From Valencia hispanica (lineage: Eukaryota; Chordata; Actinopteri; Cyprinodontiformes; Valenciidae): a stretch of 64,000 nt of DNA. Each line of letters starts with the position of its first letter. Position 1 is the first letter of the stretch. The notes below the pieces were generated by a model that ran no database searches, was not told the DNA's origin, and worked only from the letters and a program-made list of their open reading frames with translations. Shown here piece after piece: positions 43,010-54,122 of this stretch. A program made the translations under genes and the position numbers. The stretch spans positions 34,882,914 to 34,946,913 of the forward strand of contig OY747711.1 of the NCBI GenBank assembly GCA_963556495.2, read 5' to 3'.

Positions 43010-45004
43010 TGGGATGGCTGTGGTCGTTGCATTGTATTGTGTACGCTATTGTACAGTTCCGAGGTACTCCACAAAACAATTCCTTTCCGGAACAATGCAA
43101 AGTGAGACATTGCACCTGGAGCAGTAAATGGGTGTTTTCATCTGCTTTATCTTGTAGCCTGGCATCTGCTTTGCCTTCTCCTTCGCCACACAGAGACACA
43201 CTACCTGCGGTCTTGAATGCCAGTTGTCCCTCGGAACAGGGGCATACAAGTGTTGGTGAGGCTGGGTTGGGGGGCGGTAGTTGCGACTAAAGTCTTGCTT
43301 TGGTCGACCATTTCCATCATGAGAACCTCTCGGAATTGATTCTGAGTCATGGGGGTCTGATTTGTAGTGCTGGCGACTGTTTTGTGAAGGATATAGCTAT
43401 TGACAAGAGCAATGTCAATAAAATGATAAAATGTTTAATAACCACCACATTGTCTTGCTACGCACAGAATTGTACATGATCAGGGCATCTGAGAGGTCCT
43501 CTGTGCTTTGTGAAGGCTGCTGCACATATTCACAATTTTTGTGTCCATCCACCGCACGAAGAGGAGGTTGTCCTTACGGATCCACCTCATGTCTCCTCTC
43601 TCAGGCTTCTTTGGTAGGTTATTGATGGTGGTTTTTGGAAATCCGTCTCTATTCATCCGGATTGTGCCACAAGCTGCTGTGTGGTTGTGTGCAAGTATAT
43701 TGAAAAGTAGAGGGCTGGTGGAAAAATGATCAACATAAAGATTGTAGCCTTTCCCAAGGAGTTTAAACCTCATCAAGTTCATGACAGATGTGACACTGAG
43801 GCCATTCTCCTTCTTTACCTGCTGTTTGACCTTAGTCTCATCTTTACCTTGAGAAATAAAAAAGTTAGATGTATATCTGGTTTTGGAGTCTACTAATACA
43901 AACAGTTTGAAGCCAAATTTTGTTATTTCTTTTGTATATAGACTGAATCCTATTCTTGCTTTACTTGCCACCATTCTTTCATCAATTGTAATGTCCACGT
44001 ATGGTTGGAAAAGAGTTACAGGCGTTTACAATCTCCCCATAGAGTGGCTTGATTTTGAACAGCCGCTCAAACTGGGGGGGTTCCTCTCTTATTTTCATTA
44101 TCTTCATCTTCTGTGGGATCTGAAAGATGAAGAGTCCAAAAGATGGCCTTAAATCGACCCCTGGACATGGTGCTCTTGGAGAAGGAAAAATTATATGGCC
44201 ACTGCCTCCTCCAAAAGTCCCCCCTTGAGTGCACATGTACCAGGTCAGAAAAGAGGATGATGGACAGAAAGATGTATAAAGAGTCAAATGTGAGGGGAGA
44301 CCACTTGTAGTGAACACTTTGTGCTATACGTCGCGCAGTGTTAGTGTTATTTATAATTGTACGTAGTACATTATTGTTAAAAAAAACATCGTAGAGCCTG
44401 AGAGGAGACCAGTCTACAGTGAGGTCAATCCTGGGGCCAGGCGGATGTTTTGGCTTTACAGGTTAGCGTTACAGGTTCCACATCAGGCTCGTTGTTGCTG
44501 TGCCACCTCTCCTGTTAAGCTTAAAATTTGCCACCTGCCAGTCTTAGTCGCTTGCTGGCTTGCCCACAACGACCACGACAACGACCTTCCTTTGACAGCC
44601 CTAGGACAGGGGAAGAGGATCCTGAAGATGTGGATGGTGAATCCAGTGGCCTCCGCCTTGAGGAAGTTCGTAGAGGGGGTCATAGTCCTTGTCATCTGCG
44701 TCATGATCACTGTTTTATGAGAACAGAAAAATAATAGTTGAAAGAAACCTAGTCAAAGCACTGAGGAATCACATAAATTTTAACGGCTGAAAAACATATG
44801 AATACACCAATAAAGCAGTAATGGATATATTCAGTCAACTTGACTACAGAAATAATCACCAGACAAACCTTGAAAGGAGAGGTGATGCCTCAGTGTTGAT
44901 GCCAGGTGGTCCTGGAACCTCACTCTCTTCTTGTTGGCTATGAAAATGTCAACAATAATTACTATTTGGGACTAAATACGTAATGAAATGGGTACATTGG
45001 AATA

Positions 45005-45230
45005 TTCAAAATTCAAATCAAAATTACTTTATTAATCCCAAAGGGAAATTAAATGTTGTTGTAACTCATTATGCATGTTCCTTCAAAGATTTGTTGTAGA
45101 TGCTGATGGCTGTGGGTAGGGATGATCTCTTGTAGTGCTCTGCAGATCTGAAGAAGCCTCTGACTGAAGACGCTTTGTAGTTGTATGACAGTCTGATGTA
45201 GAGGATGCTCTGGATCTATGGCGTCTTCTT
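45005..45230 (-). mobile_element. CR1/Rex1-like LINE 3' scrap
   Basis: ATTCAAATCAAAATTACTTTATTAATCCCAAAGGGAAATTAAATG and GATGGCTGTGGGTAGGGATGATCTC match the 3' ends of the copies at 35905 and 60945 with moderate divergence. It is a short 5'-truncated insertion within the piggyBac copy. Confidence 0.8.
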
Positions 45231-45686
45231 TTCAACTCATCAGGGTTTTGTGGCTGTAGCTGAGGTATTATTTGAGCTTTTGTGATGTTAATCAGCTGCT
45301 GCCAGTTGTAAACCACCTTGTTGCCATGGTTATGCATCATAACAAATGTCCAAAAATATAAAGTATCAGCAAAAATCTTTCCAGCTGCCCAGCATTCAAA
45401 ACCAGAGAGAACAGTTGTCCACAAAAACAATGTTTCTACCAGAAATGGAAGAATAAAAGTTTTAAAAAAGAACAGAATATGAACCAAAGTAACAGAGCTA
45501 CTCCAACATGCTGCCACCTTGAGCAGCGCAATTCAAAAGAGGAAGATGCAGTGGGATGTACGTCAAAATATCCAATACCATGCACTGTAAATGTATATGT
45601 TTTGTATTTAGGACTAAAAACAAAATGAAATATGACCAAACAGCATCAGAGTAAAAGAGAGAAATCCACCGGAAATGTATAGAAAC

Positions 45687-45965
45687 AGATCTGCCCTACT
45701 TTTTATATTATGTTGAGATAGAAATACTGTAAAATGATTAGTGTTTTTTTGTTCTATGATCAACAACACATAGTTCTCAATTCAAAATAACCACAGAAAC
45801 TTACTCATAAAAGGGGTCCACGTTCATAGATCTGCCCTGCCTTTTATATTATGTTTAGATGGAAATACTGTAAAATGACGTGTTTTTTTTTGTTCTATAA
45901 TAAACAACAAATAGTTCTCAATTCAAAGTAATCACAAGAAACTTACTCATAAATGGGGTCCACTT
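45687..45965. repeat. Tandem duplication of about 139 bp
   Basis: The unit starting AGATCTGCCCTACTTTTTATATTATG recurs from 45827 as AGATCTGCCCTGCCTTTTATATTATG and extends through TTACTCATAAA.GGGGTCCAC. The repeated segment includes the apparent end of piggyBac exon 1 and its donor site, so the splice junction exists twice. Confidence 0.85.
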
Positions 45966-46499
45966 CAGCACAAACAATTCCTCCTCTCCTGAGCCGACAT
46001 CATTACTGCTCTGAGTCAGACTAATCTGAAACCTCGACGTCTGACAGTCTGTGAATCTCAGCTAAAATTGCAGCACTCTCCTTCTCTCCGTCATAAATGT
46101 TTTTCGCCATTTCGCAAAAAAAATTAAACTCATAGAACAGTGCGTAGACGTACCATTCTCAAGTGGTGCACTTTATGCGGGGATTTACGCGGGGATTTGT
46201 CATCCGTATTGTAGTATTGTATTGTAGTCAATAGATTGTTTGCTATTATTTAATTCAGTAGCTTCTCCCCTTCCAATGGAATACAAACATGGCTGCCCAG
46301 CGGTTGGATTTACGATAATTTAAATGATTTATTTCTTCTAGTCCCTTTTGTCTATGATATGTCTTGATATGTTATGAATAATTGCTAAACATTGTTTGTA
46401 CTAAAAGACACCTGTGGTCTTGTTTTGTGAACATTAGGGTCTAGACTTTGAGCAGTAGTTGAAAATAAACACATTTGTCCTGTTTTATTATCTTTTTAT

Positions 46500-46563
46500 T
46501 GCAGATGAAATGTTTGTATCTCGATGGGCACTTCCGCGGGTCCATCGGGGGTTAACAGGTTAA
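46500..46563. repeat. Putative piggyBac terminal sequence with TTAA
   Basis: GATGGGCACTTCCGCGGGTCCATCGGGGGTTAACAGGTTAA is GC-rich in an AT-rich setting, contains an imperfect palindrome (CGATGGGCACTTCCGCGGGTCCATCG) and ends in TTAA, as the end of a piggyBac element upstream of the transposase start would. The partner end was not located. Confidence 0.45.
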
Positions 46564-46984
46564 GTTTGAAAATAAAAACACTTTAAAGTACATATCGCTG
46601 TATTTGGCTTTAAACAAAGTGCCACAATGCTCAAGAAAGCTTTAATAAAAAGCCCTTTTTACTGCGTAGGTTTCCCCAGATTCCTCTAAGCAATGTTTCC
46701 AGGTCCAGGAAATGCCGCTGCTGCAGATCAATGACTCGATGCCATCTGCTGGGTTTCCTTAGATAGAAAACTTTTAAACTGATTGGAATAATGGGTTGCC
46801 TAAGTCTACTTGCAGTCCATGGATCCTCTACTGCCAAAAAACAATGAGTCAACGGAGCGATAAGTTATTTTCTGATCCAGTTTGAAATGTTCCATGGATT
46901 TAACATTTGACCGTGAATTTTAAAGACTCATTCTGAGGCAGAGAAAGCGCTAATTTTCGACAGGCGGCAATTTTCTAAAGATAT
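46564..46984. other. Non-coding interval
   Basis: A minus-strand frame of 73 codons (46631-46852) is readable but has no domain I recognise. No element ends. Confidence 0.35.
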
Positions 46985-47173
46985 GAATAAATGAATGAAT
47001 GAATACTTATTTGATCCCACAAGGGGAAATTTAATTTACACTACGTGTCCGAGAACATATAACAATAAACAAACAGAAACAGTTAAACTGAGGGAGCTAA
47101 CCCCGTTGCAGTGCTCTTATTGTAGGTAGGAAACAATAGGTCACAATAGGTGGGAGAAAAATTGGGAGGCGGG

Positions 47174-49938
47174 TGTTGCAGACACACAGCCATTGGGTGG
47201 CACTAACCCACATTCTCGCTCCGACAGGAGAAGAGGAGGACCAGAGGTTATATAAGGCCTCGGGGCAGGCCTTCACGCTCTCTTCAGTTGGGCTCTTGCA
47301 GCCAGACAGTGCTAGGAGGGACTCCATGTTTTCTTCGCTGGCGAGGAAAAAGACACGAGTTCTGGGAGGAACTCCCTCCAAGGACGACAAGACTGTTGAT
47401 CAGTCAGGTGAATCGCAAACGCAGTGTCTTGAGACAAACCCCACTGTTCTGCCCTGAGCCCTACAGAACTCTCTGAATTTCAGATGCTACCGTGAGGAAG
47501 CGAGCTGCTAACAAGCTACTGTTGCCGCAGAGCCACGTCATAAACGGAGCGACTTGGAAAACTTTAATCGTTCAATAAGGTCTGTCTGGGCAGAGGCGAG
47601 ATTAGTTTAGTTTAAACAAGACTTAAGGGTTGTCTATTTTCACTGTGATTTGTTACTTTGTGTAAGATTTCATTTATTGTTTGGATACAAACAGGCCGGT
47701 CGGCCTGGAGGTTTAAACTGTAATTTTCGAGGTTTCCGATGGAAAGTCGTTCTATATCCTGCAACCTGAGTTACTCAATCCGACAGTTTTCCTTTGTTTG
47801 ATGTTTAATAACTGATCCAGAGCAACTTTAAGCAGCGCCACATGAGTTAGCTGTAAGCTAGATGCTCTACCGAACCACGTGGGCCCGCCATTGACGGCTT
47901 TTTATTCATGAACAATGGACTGCCATTAATGCTATTCAAAATAGAGATCAACTTTAAAACAGTTTAAACACTAAACTAATCTTTTAAGTCATTTTTGAGA
48001 CCGCCTTCTTGGTAAGTCAAAATACTAAATTAGATCAACATAATTGGTGCAGCCGTTAACGTCAACATAGTCTAAATATTAAATTAGATCAATCACTGCG
48101 GTGACCGATCTATAAAATAGAATCAATTATCTAAAAGTTATTGATTTCTTTTTATTTATTTATTATTATTTTATTTTTTTACGTGTCCTGTTTGGCAGTG
48201 TGGAGCTCAGAATTGGTGTCCGAGTACCAAGTAGAAGCCCAACAGATTACTCTCACAAGCGGAGCAGTACAGCTTTTGCTATAGTACTCCACTGGATATG
48301 TGTGAAAAATCTTTATGAATTGCTGGGGGTTTTATTTCCTGATGTTATGGACACGGAGACGGAAAATTAAGGGGAAGAAAGAAAGAAGATGAAGAAGAGA
48401 GGTAGGAAACAAAATGTCATGAGAGAGGGTGAGTTGAAAATACAAGAGAGGAAAGAGAACAAAGAAAACACAGGAAAACATTGAAGTCTGCCTCCATACC
48501 CACAGGACGGCAGAGAGAGGGGACAAAACAAAACACGAAAAAGGAACATTGACAAAACAAACCTAACATCGTGAACTAAGAACTACACAACCACATTACA
48601 CAAAAATGGATATAAAAATACAACAATGTCACAGAAAAACTCATGGTACCGATTAATCAAGCTCTAGTAATGATAACCTCAGCCCAAGAATATATCTGTA
48701 AATACCAGAGACCCCACATCTATGTGTGTGTGTTAGCATGCTGGTGCATATAAGGTTTCTCCATAAGTGTTCGATAGCTGGTGTGAGCAGGCATCAATCC
48801 GTCTCCCAGGAATCGATGCAGACATGAAGGAGATCGGAGCCAAGACGTCCAAAGGACCCGGGCAGGGCCGACCGCATCCCCCAAGAGAGGAGCAAATGAG
48901 AACCCCAGGGGAACGTCCAGCGGCTACTATGCAGGGGCCCGGGGGCAGCAGTGGCGGGCCGGTCCATGGACCGGGAGAGCCGGGGCCCAGGGGCGCCCCA
49001 CCCCCCAGCAGAGACCCGACAAGGGACCGCCTGACGAGGGGCCCCCGGCACTGCAGGGGCCGTGGCCGGCCGCCACGCGCCACCACCACCCTGGGCCAAT
49101 CCCCACCGCCAACATCCCAGCGCCCCACCCCTGCCCCACGCCCCACCGGTAGCCGCAGCGGATGGATAGCATCCCCAGGCCAAGCTCAGCCAGCACCTGG
49201 ACACCAAGTTCTACCAGCTCCCGAGTCCTGATCCCGCGCAACGCATGTTATTGATTTCTAATTCAGCAAATGGTTTATTGAAACATTGTTTCTTCCCAAT
49301 AATGTTTTTCTTCACTTCTGCTTTGCATTGTAAATTGGTGGTTTGAAAACAAACCAAAATGTGCTGATTAGACTTAAAATAATCACAATTAGTTTAAAAC
49401 TAACTTAGCTTCATTCCCAACACTGTTAAACACAAGCCTTGGTCTTTGAGCAAACATATTCATTCCGAACATTCATTATCAATTTATTGTTTGTTTCTAT
49501 TTCTTTGCATATTTATCACTTTTACTGTTTTACTTCTGAGTGTTAGTTTTACTATAGTTATTCTTTTCTTAGTGGTTAAGTTGTGTGTTACTAGTTTGGT
49601 GAGTTGATTAAAGTATGTTAACTGAAAGTTTAATTATTTTTGTAATCTCTTGTATTTTGGAAAACCATTGCTGTTATTTCACCTGCATGTGTAGTAACTT
49701 GCTGTTCAAGAACGGCAAGAACTTATTCCTTCATATATTGTTTAATTACCTCAGCCTTATCAGGCAGGTAATGATAAACATAAACTGAGATTGAACAATT
49801 TGGCTATTGATGTTCCTGGAATCCAGGTGGTGCTTAACTTGGTAATTTTTACATAAAATTATTAATCTGATTAATAATTGCCCTAAGCAATTAGTCATAA
49901 TTATTCATAGCCAAAACCTACCCATCTCTGGCACAACA
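47174..49938 (+). mobile_element. Probable solo LTR (about 1.65 kb without its nested insertion)
   Basis: The block starts TGTTGCAGAC and ends GGCACAACA, giving TG...CA termini with the short inverted repeat TGTTG/CAACA, and is flanked by cggg on both sides. Removing it restores continuity of the surrounding LINE 3' repeat as judged against 52068-52565. A TATA-like GTTATATAAGG lies at about 47248-47256, consistent with a plus-strand promoter. No internal retroviral genes are present, as expected after LTR-LTR recombination. A GC-rich LINE fragment is nested at 48150-49246. The 4-bp duplication is short, so a chance match is possible. Confidence 0.55.
48150..49246 (-). mobile_element. GC-rich retroelement fragment, copy 3, with 13-bp duplication
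   Basis: Identical direct repeats gttattgatttct at 48137-48149 and 49247-49259 flank the block. On the minus strand it ends ...CCTGTGTCC-like GGACACGT followed by an A-rich tail (48150-48181), so it inserted by target-primed reverse transcription and is 5'-truncated. It is close to the reverse complement of copy 1 (about 5890-6895), with the same antisense frame as at 5920-6330 (here 48767-49231, MFDSWCEQASIRLPGIDADM). This copy proves that the family is a retrotransposon with an A-rich 3' end. Confidence 0.85.
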
Positions 49939-50640
49939 CGGGGGGAAAAAATAGACATCTCAGACCTGCCCCCTACAGGAGGCAGAGCTCAGGGACAGAA
50001 AATAAACACCTCGATACTTTGAAGCACATGTATCAAAACAAACTACACATATACTGAAAACATGGGAGGGGGGGACCCCTGCACAGAGGAATAGATTCGT
50101 AGCCTGACAGAGCGCCCACATTTTGGTGTCCAAGGACTGGGGGAGGGGGGGAGTCTTTAGGATACTGCGAACATGTTGAAATCCAGGAGTGCGTGCATGT
50201 ATGTGTGCTTTAATGTGAGACCATTAAACTCTGTTCAATCCCAGAGTCTGTTTCCTGTGATGTAATATACGACCTTGTAGAGCTGAATCAGGGAGCTCAC
50301 AAGTACATGTGGGGAAGGGATGTAGCGTCCTTTTACGTACACATCTGAAGGAGTTTTTGTTTTGTTCACAAAGGCCAGGGAGTTGAATTCTAGTAGAAAT
50401 TCACCTGCGATAATCAGCAGATTTCCGGTAATCATTCTCCGGGAAAAATATATGATTAATTGCATTGAGAGACCAGCTGACTAGAACCAGATCCAAAACC
50501 ATGGTTGTTCTTTCCGGAGGAGAATATAGAGAGGCTCCAAATAGTTGATAAGAGTGCAGAAAGCAGGCAGAAGTAGGGAGGGAAAGAGAAAAGTGTCCAT
50601 CCTCACGGAGAGCAAGAAGTAGTGTGGCCAGTGTCTCCAC

Positions 50641-50914
50641 AGATTAGGGTTGTTTTTGTTTGGCAAATGAAGGACAGGCTTGAAATTATGTTGAGATGAA
50701 TTACATTATGGCCATCTCAATATGGCCTCCATCAATAAATTTAAAATTTAGATATTGTGTGCATGTAGGTATGTACATACAATATTAGCATGAGAGCCAT
50801 TCAGTGACAATCAATTAATCCGATCATAAGATGCTTGACTGAGGTGTTTGGTTTAGGTTACATTAGGCATCGCTGTACTTTGAATTGACTAATTAGCTAG
50901 CTGCTCTTTCAATC
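50641..50914. other. AT-rich interval
   Basis: No recognised feature between the LINE 3' repeat and the L2 copy. Confidence 0.35.
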
Positions 50915-52735
50915 AAACTTTATAAAGCGCTTTTCATACAAATATTGCAACTCAAAGTGCTTTGAAGATTAATATGACCCCACATAAACCACATACCCAT
51001 CCCTCCCCCATAGATTTAAAAGCATGATAACAATTATACCCCCCTCCCTCCAACCCATCCCCCATGTGCACACACACTTAAGAGCAGCAATAAAAAGGAT
51101 ATTGGACTGAGTACAGATTAGTCAGGTAAGGTAAGAAAACACAATCAAAAGAGCCATCTCCATTGTCAACTGGACATCAGCAGCAGCCAAGGCACTGACA
51201 CAGGGTGCCCAGAGGAGGCAAGGCCGAGACCCCATCTCCACCAAAACGCTATCTGGAGAGCACCCAGGCAGCCACAACCAACTACCGCTCCCGAGGCAGA
51301 GGGCTTCCATAGAGGAAACACTGGAAGGAAGATTAAAATAACAGGTGGAAATATGAAAATAAACTGTGGATACATATGACTAAGTAGTAAAACTCTGATA
51401 AAATACAAGCAGGTTAACAGACCATAATAAATCAGTTAAAAGCTAGGGTAAAAGGTGAGTCTTGAGCCTGCTCTTAAAAACCTCAACATTCTCTGCAGCC
51501 CTGAGGTCCTCCGGCAGCCTGTTCTAGAGGTGAGAGCCATAGTACTGGAAAGACCACTCGCCATGAGTGTGTCCTGACTTTAGGGATGACAAGGAGATGG
51601 CTGCCAGAGGAGTGCAGAGACCACGAAGGTTCATATGGTAAAAGCAGTTCTGAAAGATGAGAAGGCCCAAGACCATTAAGACACTTAAAAACCATTAAAA
51701 GAACCTTAAAATAAATCCTAAAACATACGGGGAGCCAATGCAATGAATTTAAGACAGGTGCAATGTGCTCCCACCCCCTGGTCTTCGTCAGGACACGTGC
51801 TGCAGAATTTTTAGAAATTGTAAACCTGAGATACTTTTTTTTTTTTTTTTTTGGAAGACCAGAAAGCAGGGCATTACAGTAATCAATTCTACTGGTGATA
51901 AAAGCATACCTCAGTGTCGGCCCAAGAGAGAATGGGGCGGACTCTGGCAATGTTATTTAGATGATAAAAACCTATTTAGTAATGTTTTTTATTGTGAGGG
52001 ATAAAAGTCAGCTCAGAATTACGGAAGTGATGCCCAGGTTCTTCACTTGTAAAGAAGGATTGGAATAGAAATACTTTATTAGTCCCAAAAGGGGAAATTA
52101 ATTTCCAGTACAACCCGTCCAAGGACATACAAACACATGTACATAACAGGATCAGGTAAACTGTGGCAGCAGCCAGCCCGTGGTGGCGCTCCATATGCAG
52201 ATAAGAAATGGTGACAGGGGGGAAAAGGCATCTCGGTCCTACCCCCTAAGTGGACCGAGCCGAGGTGCAGAAAAACCCAACTCAGTATAAAGAAGCACAT
52301 ATTTGGGTTACAGCATGTGAAAACACATGGGAGGGGAGGGGGGGATCTCCTGCACAGCAAAGTGGGGTCGCAGCTGATCAGAGCGCCCATCCAGCCCATT
52401 GTCCAGGAGCGAGAGGGAAATTCATGGTACGGCGAGCATTTTGAGACTCAAGGACCGTGTGCATGTCTTTGGTTGTGGCGCGTGCGTGCATGTGTGCCTC
52501 AGTGAGTCCTTGCACTCCCCTCAGTTCAATCCCAGTGTCTGTCGCCTAAAATGTAATATATAACCTCTGGGCTGTGAGAGGTGGTGGGGTGGGACAGTGA
52601 TTGTAGTTTTGGTAAAAGTTTCTCTCTCTGAGCCTCAGGACCGATGACTAAAACTTCAGGTTTGTCATGGTTGAGCTGGAGAAAGTTTTCTGTCATCCAG
52701 GATTTGATATCCTGCCAAGAGGAGGCAACAATCAA
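50915..52735 (-). mobile_element. L2-clade LINE interrupted by a LINE 3' repeat
   Basis: The left edge CAAACTTTATAAAGCGCTTTTCATAC is the complement of an L2 3' end. A 3' UTR (50930-51480) precedes a 155-codon C-terminal frame (51483-51950, ITSRIDYCNALLSGLPKK and APVLNSLHWLPVCFRIYFK). RT thumb sequence continues to about 52067. After the insert 52068-52565 the same ORF resumes upstream (52566-52735, DIKSWMTENFLQLNHDK). A long T-run (51834-51852) has damaged the frame. The copy is 5'-truncated at about 52735, where another L2-type 3' end begins. Confidence 0.85.
52068..52565 (-). mobile_element. LINE 3' repeat, 5'-truncated copy
   Basis: Starts with AATACTTTATTAGTCCCAAAAGGGGAAATTAATTTCC, the complement of a LINE 3' end, and matches parts of 46985-50640 along its length (AACACATGGGAGGGG, GATCAGAGCGCCCA, CAATCCCAGTGTCTG). 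It splits the L2 ORF cleanly, though I could not identify a target duplication. Confidence 0.7.
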
Positions 52736-52736
52736 T

Positions 52737-54120
52737 CAATCAATCAAGGTTTATTTCCACAACCCTGGAAGGTGACCAAAATGCTTTACAGAAGAAAATA
52801 CAAACCACACGAGAAATAAAAGCCTAAATAAAACAACAATAAAAGTAAATGCACCATAAAATCAATGTAGGTTAAAAGCCTGTCCAAAAAGACCAGTTTT
52901 TAGTTTACTTTTAAACAGTCAAGTCTGGGATTACACGCAGATCATAGGCAGCTTATTCCAGAGCTTGGGCGGAGCTACTGCGAAGGAGTAATCACCCCAG
53001 TGCTTGTATCTGAACCGGGGAAGCTCCAGAAAAAGCTGCCTCAGCAACCTTGTTGCCCTGGTCTGTTTGTTCCAACACAATGTGTCACAGATGTAAAAAA
53101 CGGGGCTAATCCGAGAATTACCTTAAAAGTAAAATCTATCCATCCATTTTCTGTAACCATCATTCCTTTGCGGGGGGGGGCTGTCATGGGGTGAGAGGCA
53201 GGGTACACCCTGGACCGATCGCCAGTCAATCGCAGGGCAACATAGAGACCCACAGGAGAAACAACCATGCACACACACACACTCATACCTAAGGGCATTT
53301 TAGAGAAACCAATTTACCGAACTGTCATGTTTTTGGACTGTGGGAGGAAGCCGGAGTACCTGGAGAGAGTTGCAAGGCAACATTGCTAACAACTGCGTCA
53401 CCGTGGAGCCGTAAAAGTAAAATTTTATACAGAATTCAAAAAATTACAGGAAGCCAATGAAGTTATAGATGAATGGGGGTGATATGGCAGTCTGTTTTAA
53501 ACCGGTTAAAAAAATAGTGTGGTCAAAGGCAGCGCTAAATTCCAGTAGAACCAACGCTGTCACCCTGTGTGCATCCTAGTTTAATCTGAAATAATAAAAA
53601 ATCTTCAAATGGGCCGTCTTGGTGCTGTGGTTCACCCTAAAACCAGACTGACATTTCTCTAGGACATTATGAACGTGAATAAAATCATTAAGTTGAATAA
53701 AATCATTAAGTTGAATAAAACAAGATTTTCAAAAATTTTGCTTAAAAACGGTAAGTTAGATACCGGTCAAAAGTTGTTAAAATCATTCAAATCTAAGTTG
53801 CTCTTCTTTAGCAGGGCCTCAACACTTTAAAAACAACATTTTAAAAGCAGCAGCAGAGACCGCCCGTCTGAAAGTTAAAATATCATCTCTAAAAGATCCA
53901 TAAAATGGCTTAAAAAATGTAGTGGGAATTCTGTCCAAAATACATGTGGTGGGCCACACTGAGGAGAAAATATTATCAAGAATCTCAGCTTCTACCAGGA
54001 CAAAACTGTTTCCTCTGGTAAAGACACATGCTCAGATTTGTCTAAAACCATGTTACTTTGAGAAGATAAAATATTACATCTGATGGTGTCTACCTTCCCT
54101 CTGAAGTGGTCTGGTGTGTA
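52737..54120 (-). mobile_element. L2-clade LINE, degraded
   Basis: Begins with CAATCAATCAATCAAGGTTTATTTCCAC, a repeat-type 3' tail, followed by GGTGACCAAAATGCTTTACAGAAG as in L2 3' ends. Minus-strand phrases upstream include RT pieces around 53500-53650 (AFDHTI and SGFRVNHSTKT-like sequence, frames broken). It is cut by a short RTE 3' piece (53136-53411) and ends at the Tc1 element. No long open frame survives. Confidence 0.7.
53136..53411 (-). mobile_element. Short RTE-type 3' end or derived SINE
   Basis: TATCCATCCATTTTCTGTAACC at the left is the complement of the tail of fish RTE elements, and GGGTACACCCTGGACCGATCGCCAGTCAATCGCAGGGC and GGACTGTGGGAGGAAGCCGGAG are their usual 3' UTR phrases. 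Direct repeats taaaagtaaaat at 53124-53135 and 53412-53423 are the 12-bp target duplication. It has no coding sequence. Confidence 0.88.
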
Positions 54121-54122
54121 TA

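Larger units (their letters stand above)
43010..46110 (-). pseudogene. piggyBac-like transposase pseudogene
   Basis: piggyBac transposases cut and paste DNA at TTAA using a DDD-type nuclease. The clearest block is a 172-codon frame (43480-43998) starting MDITIDERMVASKARIG, with GFKLFVLVDSKTRY and YNLYVDHFSTSPLLFNIL, the first two catalytic-aspartate neighbourhoods. A cysteine-rich C-terminal finger follows (43046-43249, CSRCNVSLCIVPERNCF). N-terminal pieces lie at 43982-44317 in another frame. A possible first exon (about 46110-45950, MAKNIYDGEKESAAIL) contains in-frame stops and ends at GAG|TAAGTTTC. A LINE scrap and a tandem duplication sit in between. The gene is inactive. Confidence 0.85.
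46985..50640 (-). mobile_element. LINE 3' repeat copy split by a solo-LTR-like insertion
   Basis: The left edge GAATACTTATTTGATCCCACAAGGGGAAATTTAATTTAC resembles a LINE 3' end on the minus strand. The flanks 46985-47173 and 49939-50640 together align with the copy at 52068-52565: shared GGGGGGAAAA.GGCATCTC-like sequence, AACACATGGGAGGGG, AGAGCGCCCA, CAATCCCAG.GTCTGT and ATGTAATATA. The interruption at 47174-49938 is a separate element. Coding motifs were not identified in this family; it may be a 3' UTR. Confidence 0.6.

Noticed and set aside
47173..47457. 94- and 97-codon frames near a TATA-like box
   Set aside because: They lie in the probable solo LTR; no domain and no conservation evidence. 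The TATA-like motif is better read as an LTR promoter.
48733..49241. Open frames of 104-154 codons on both strands
   Set aside because: Same GC-rich repeat as above, bounded by a 13-bp target duplication; no independent gene.
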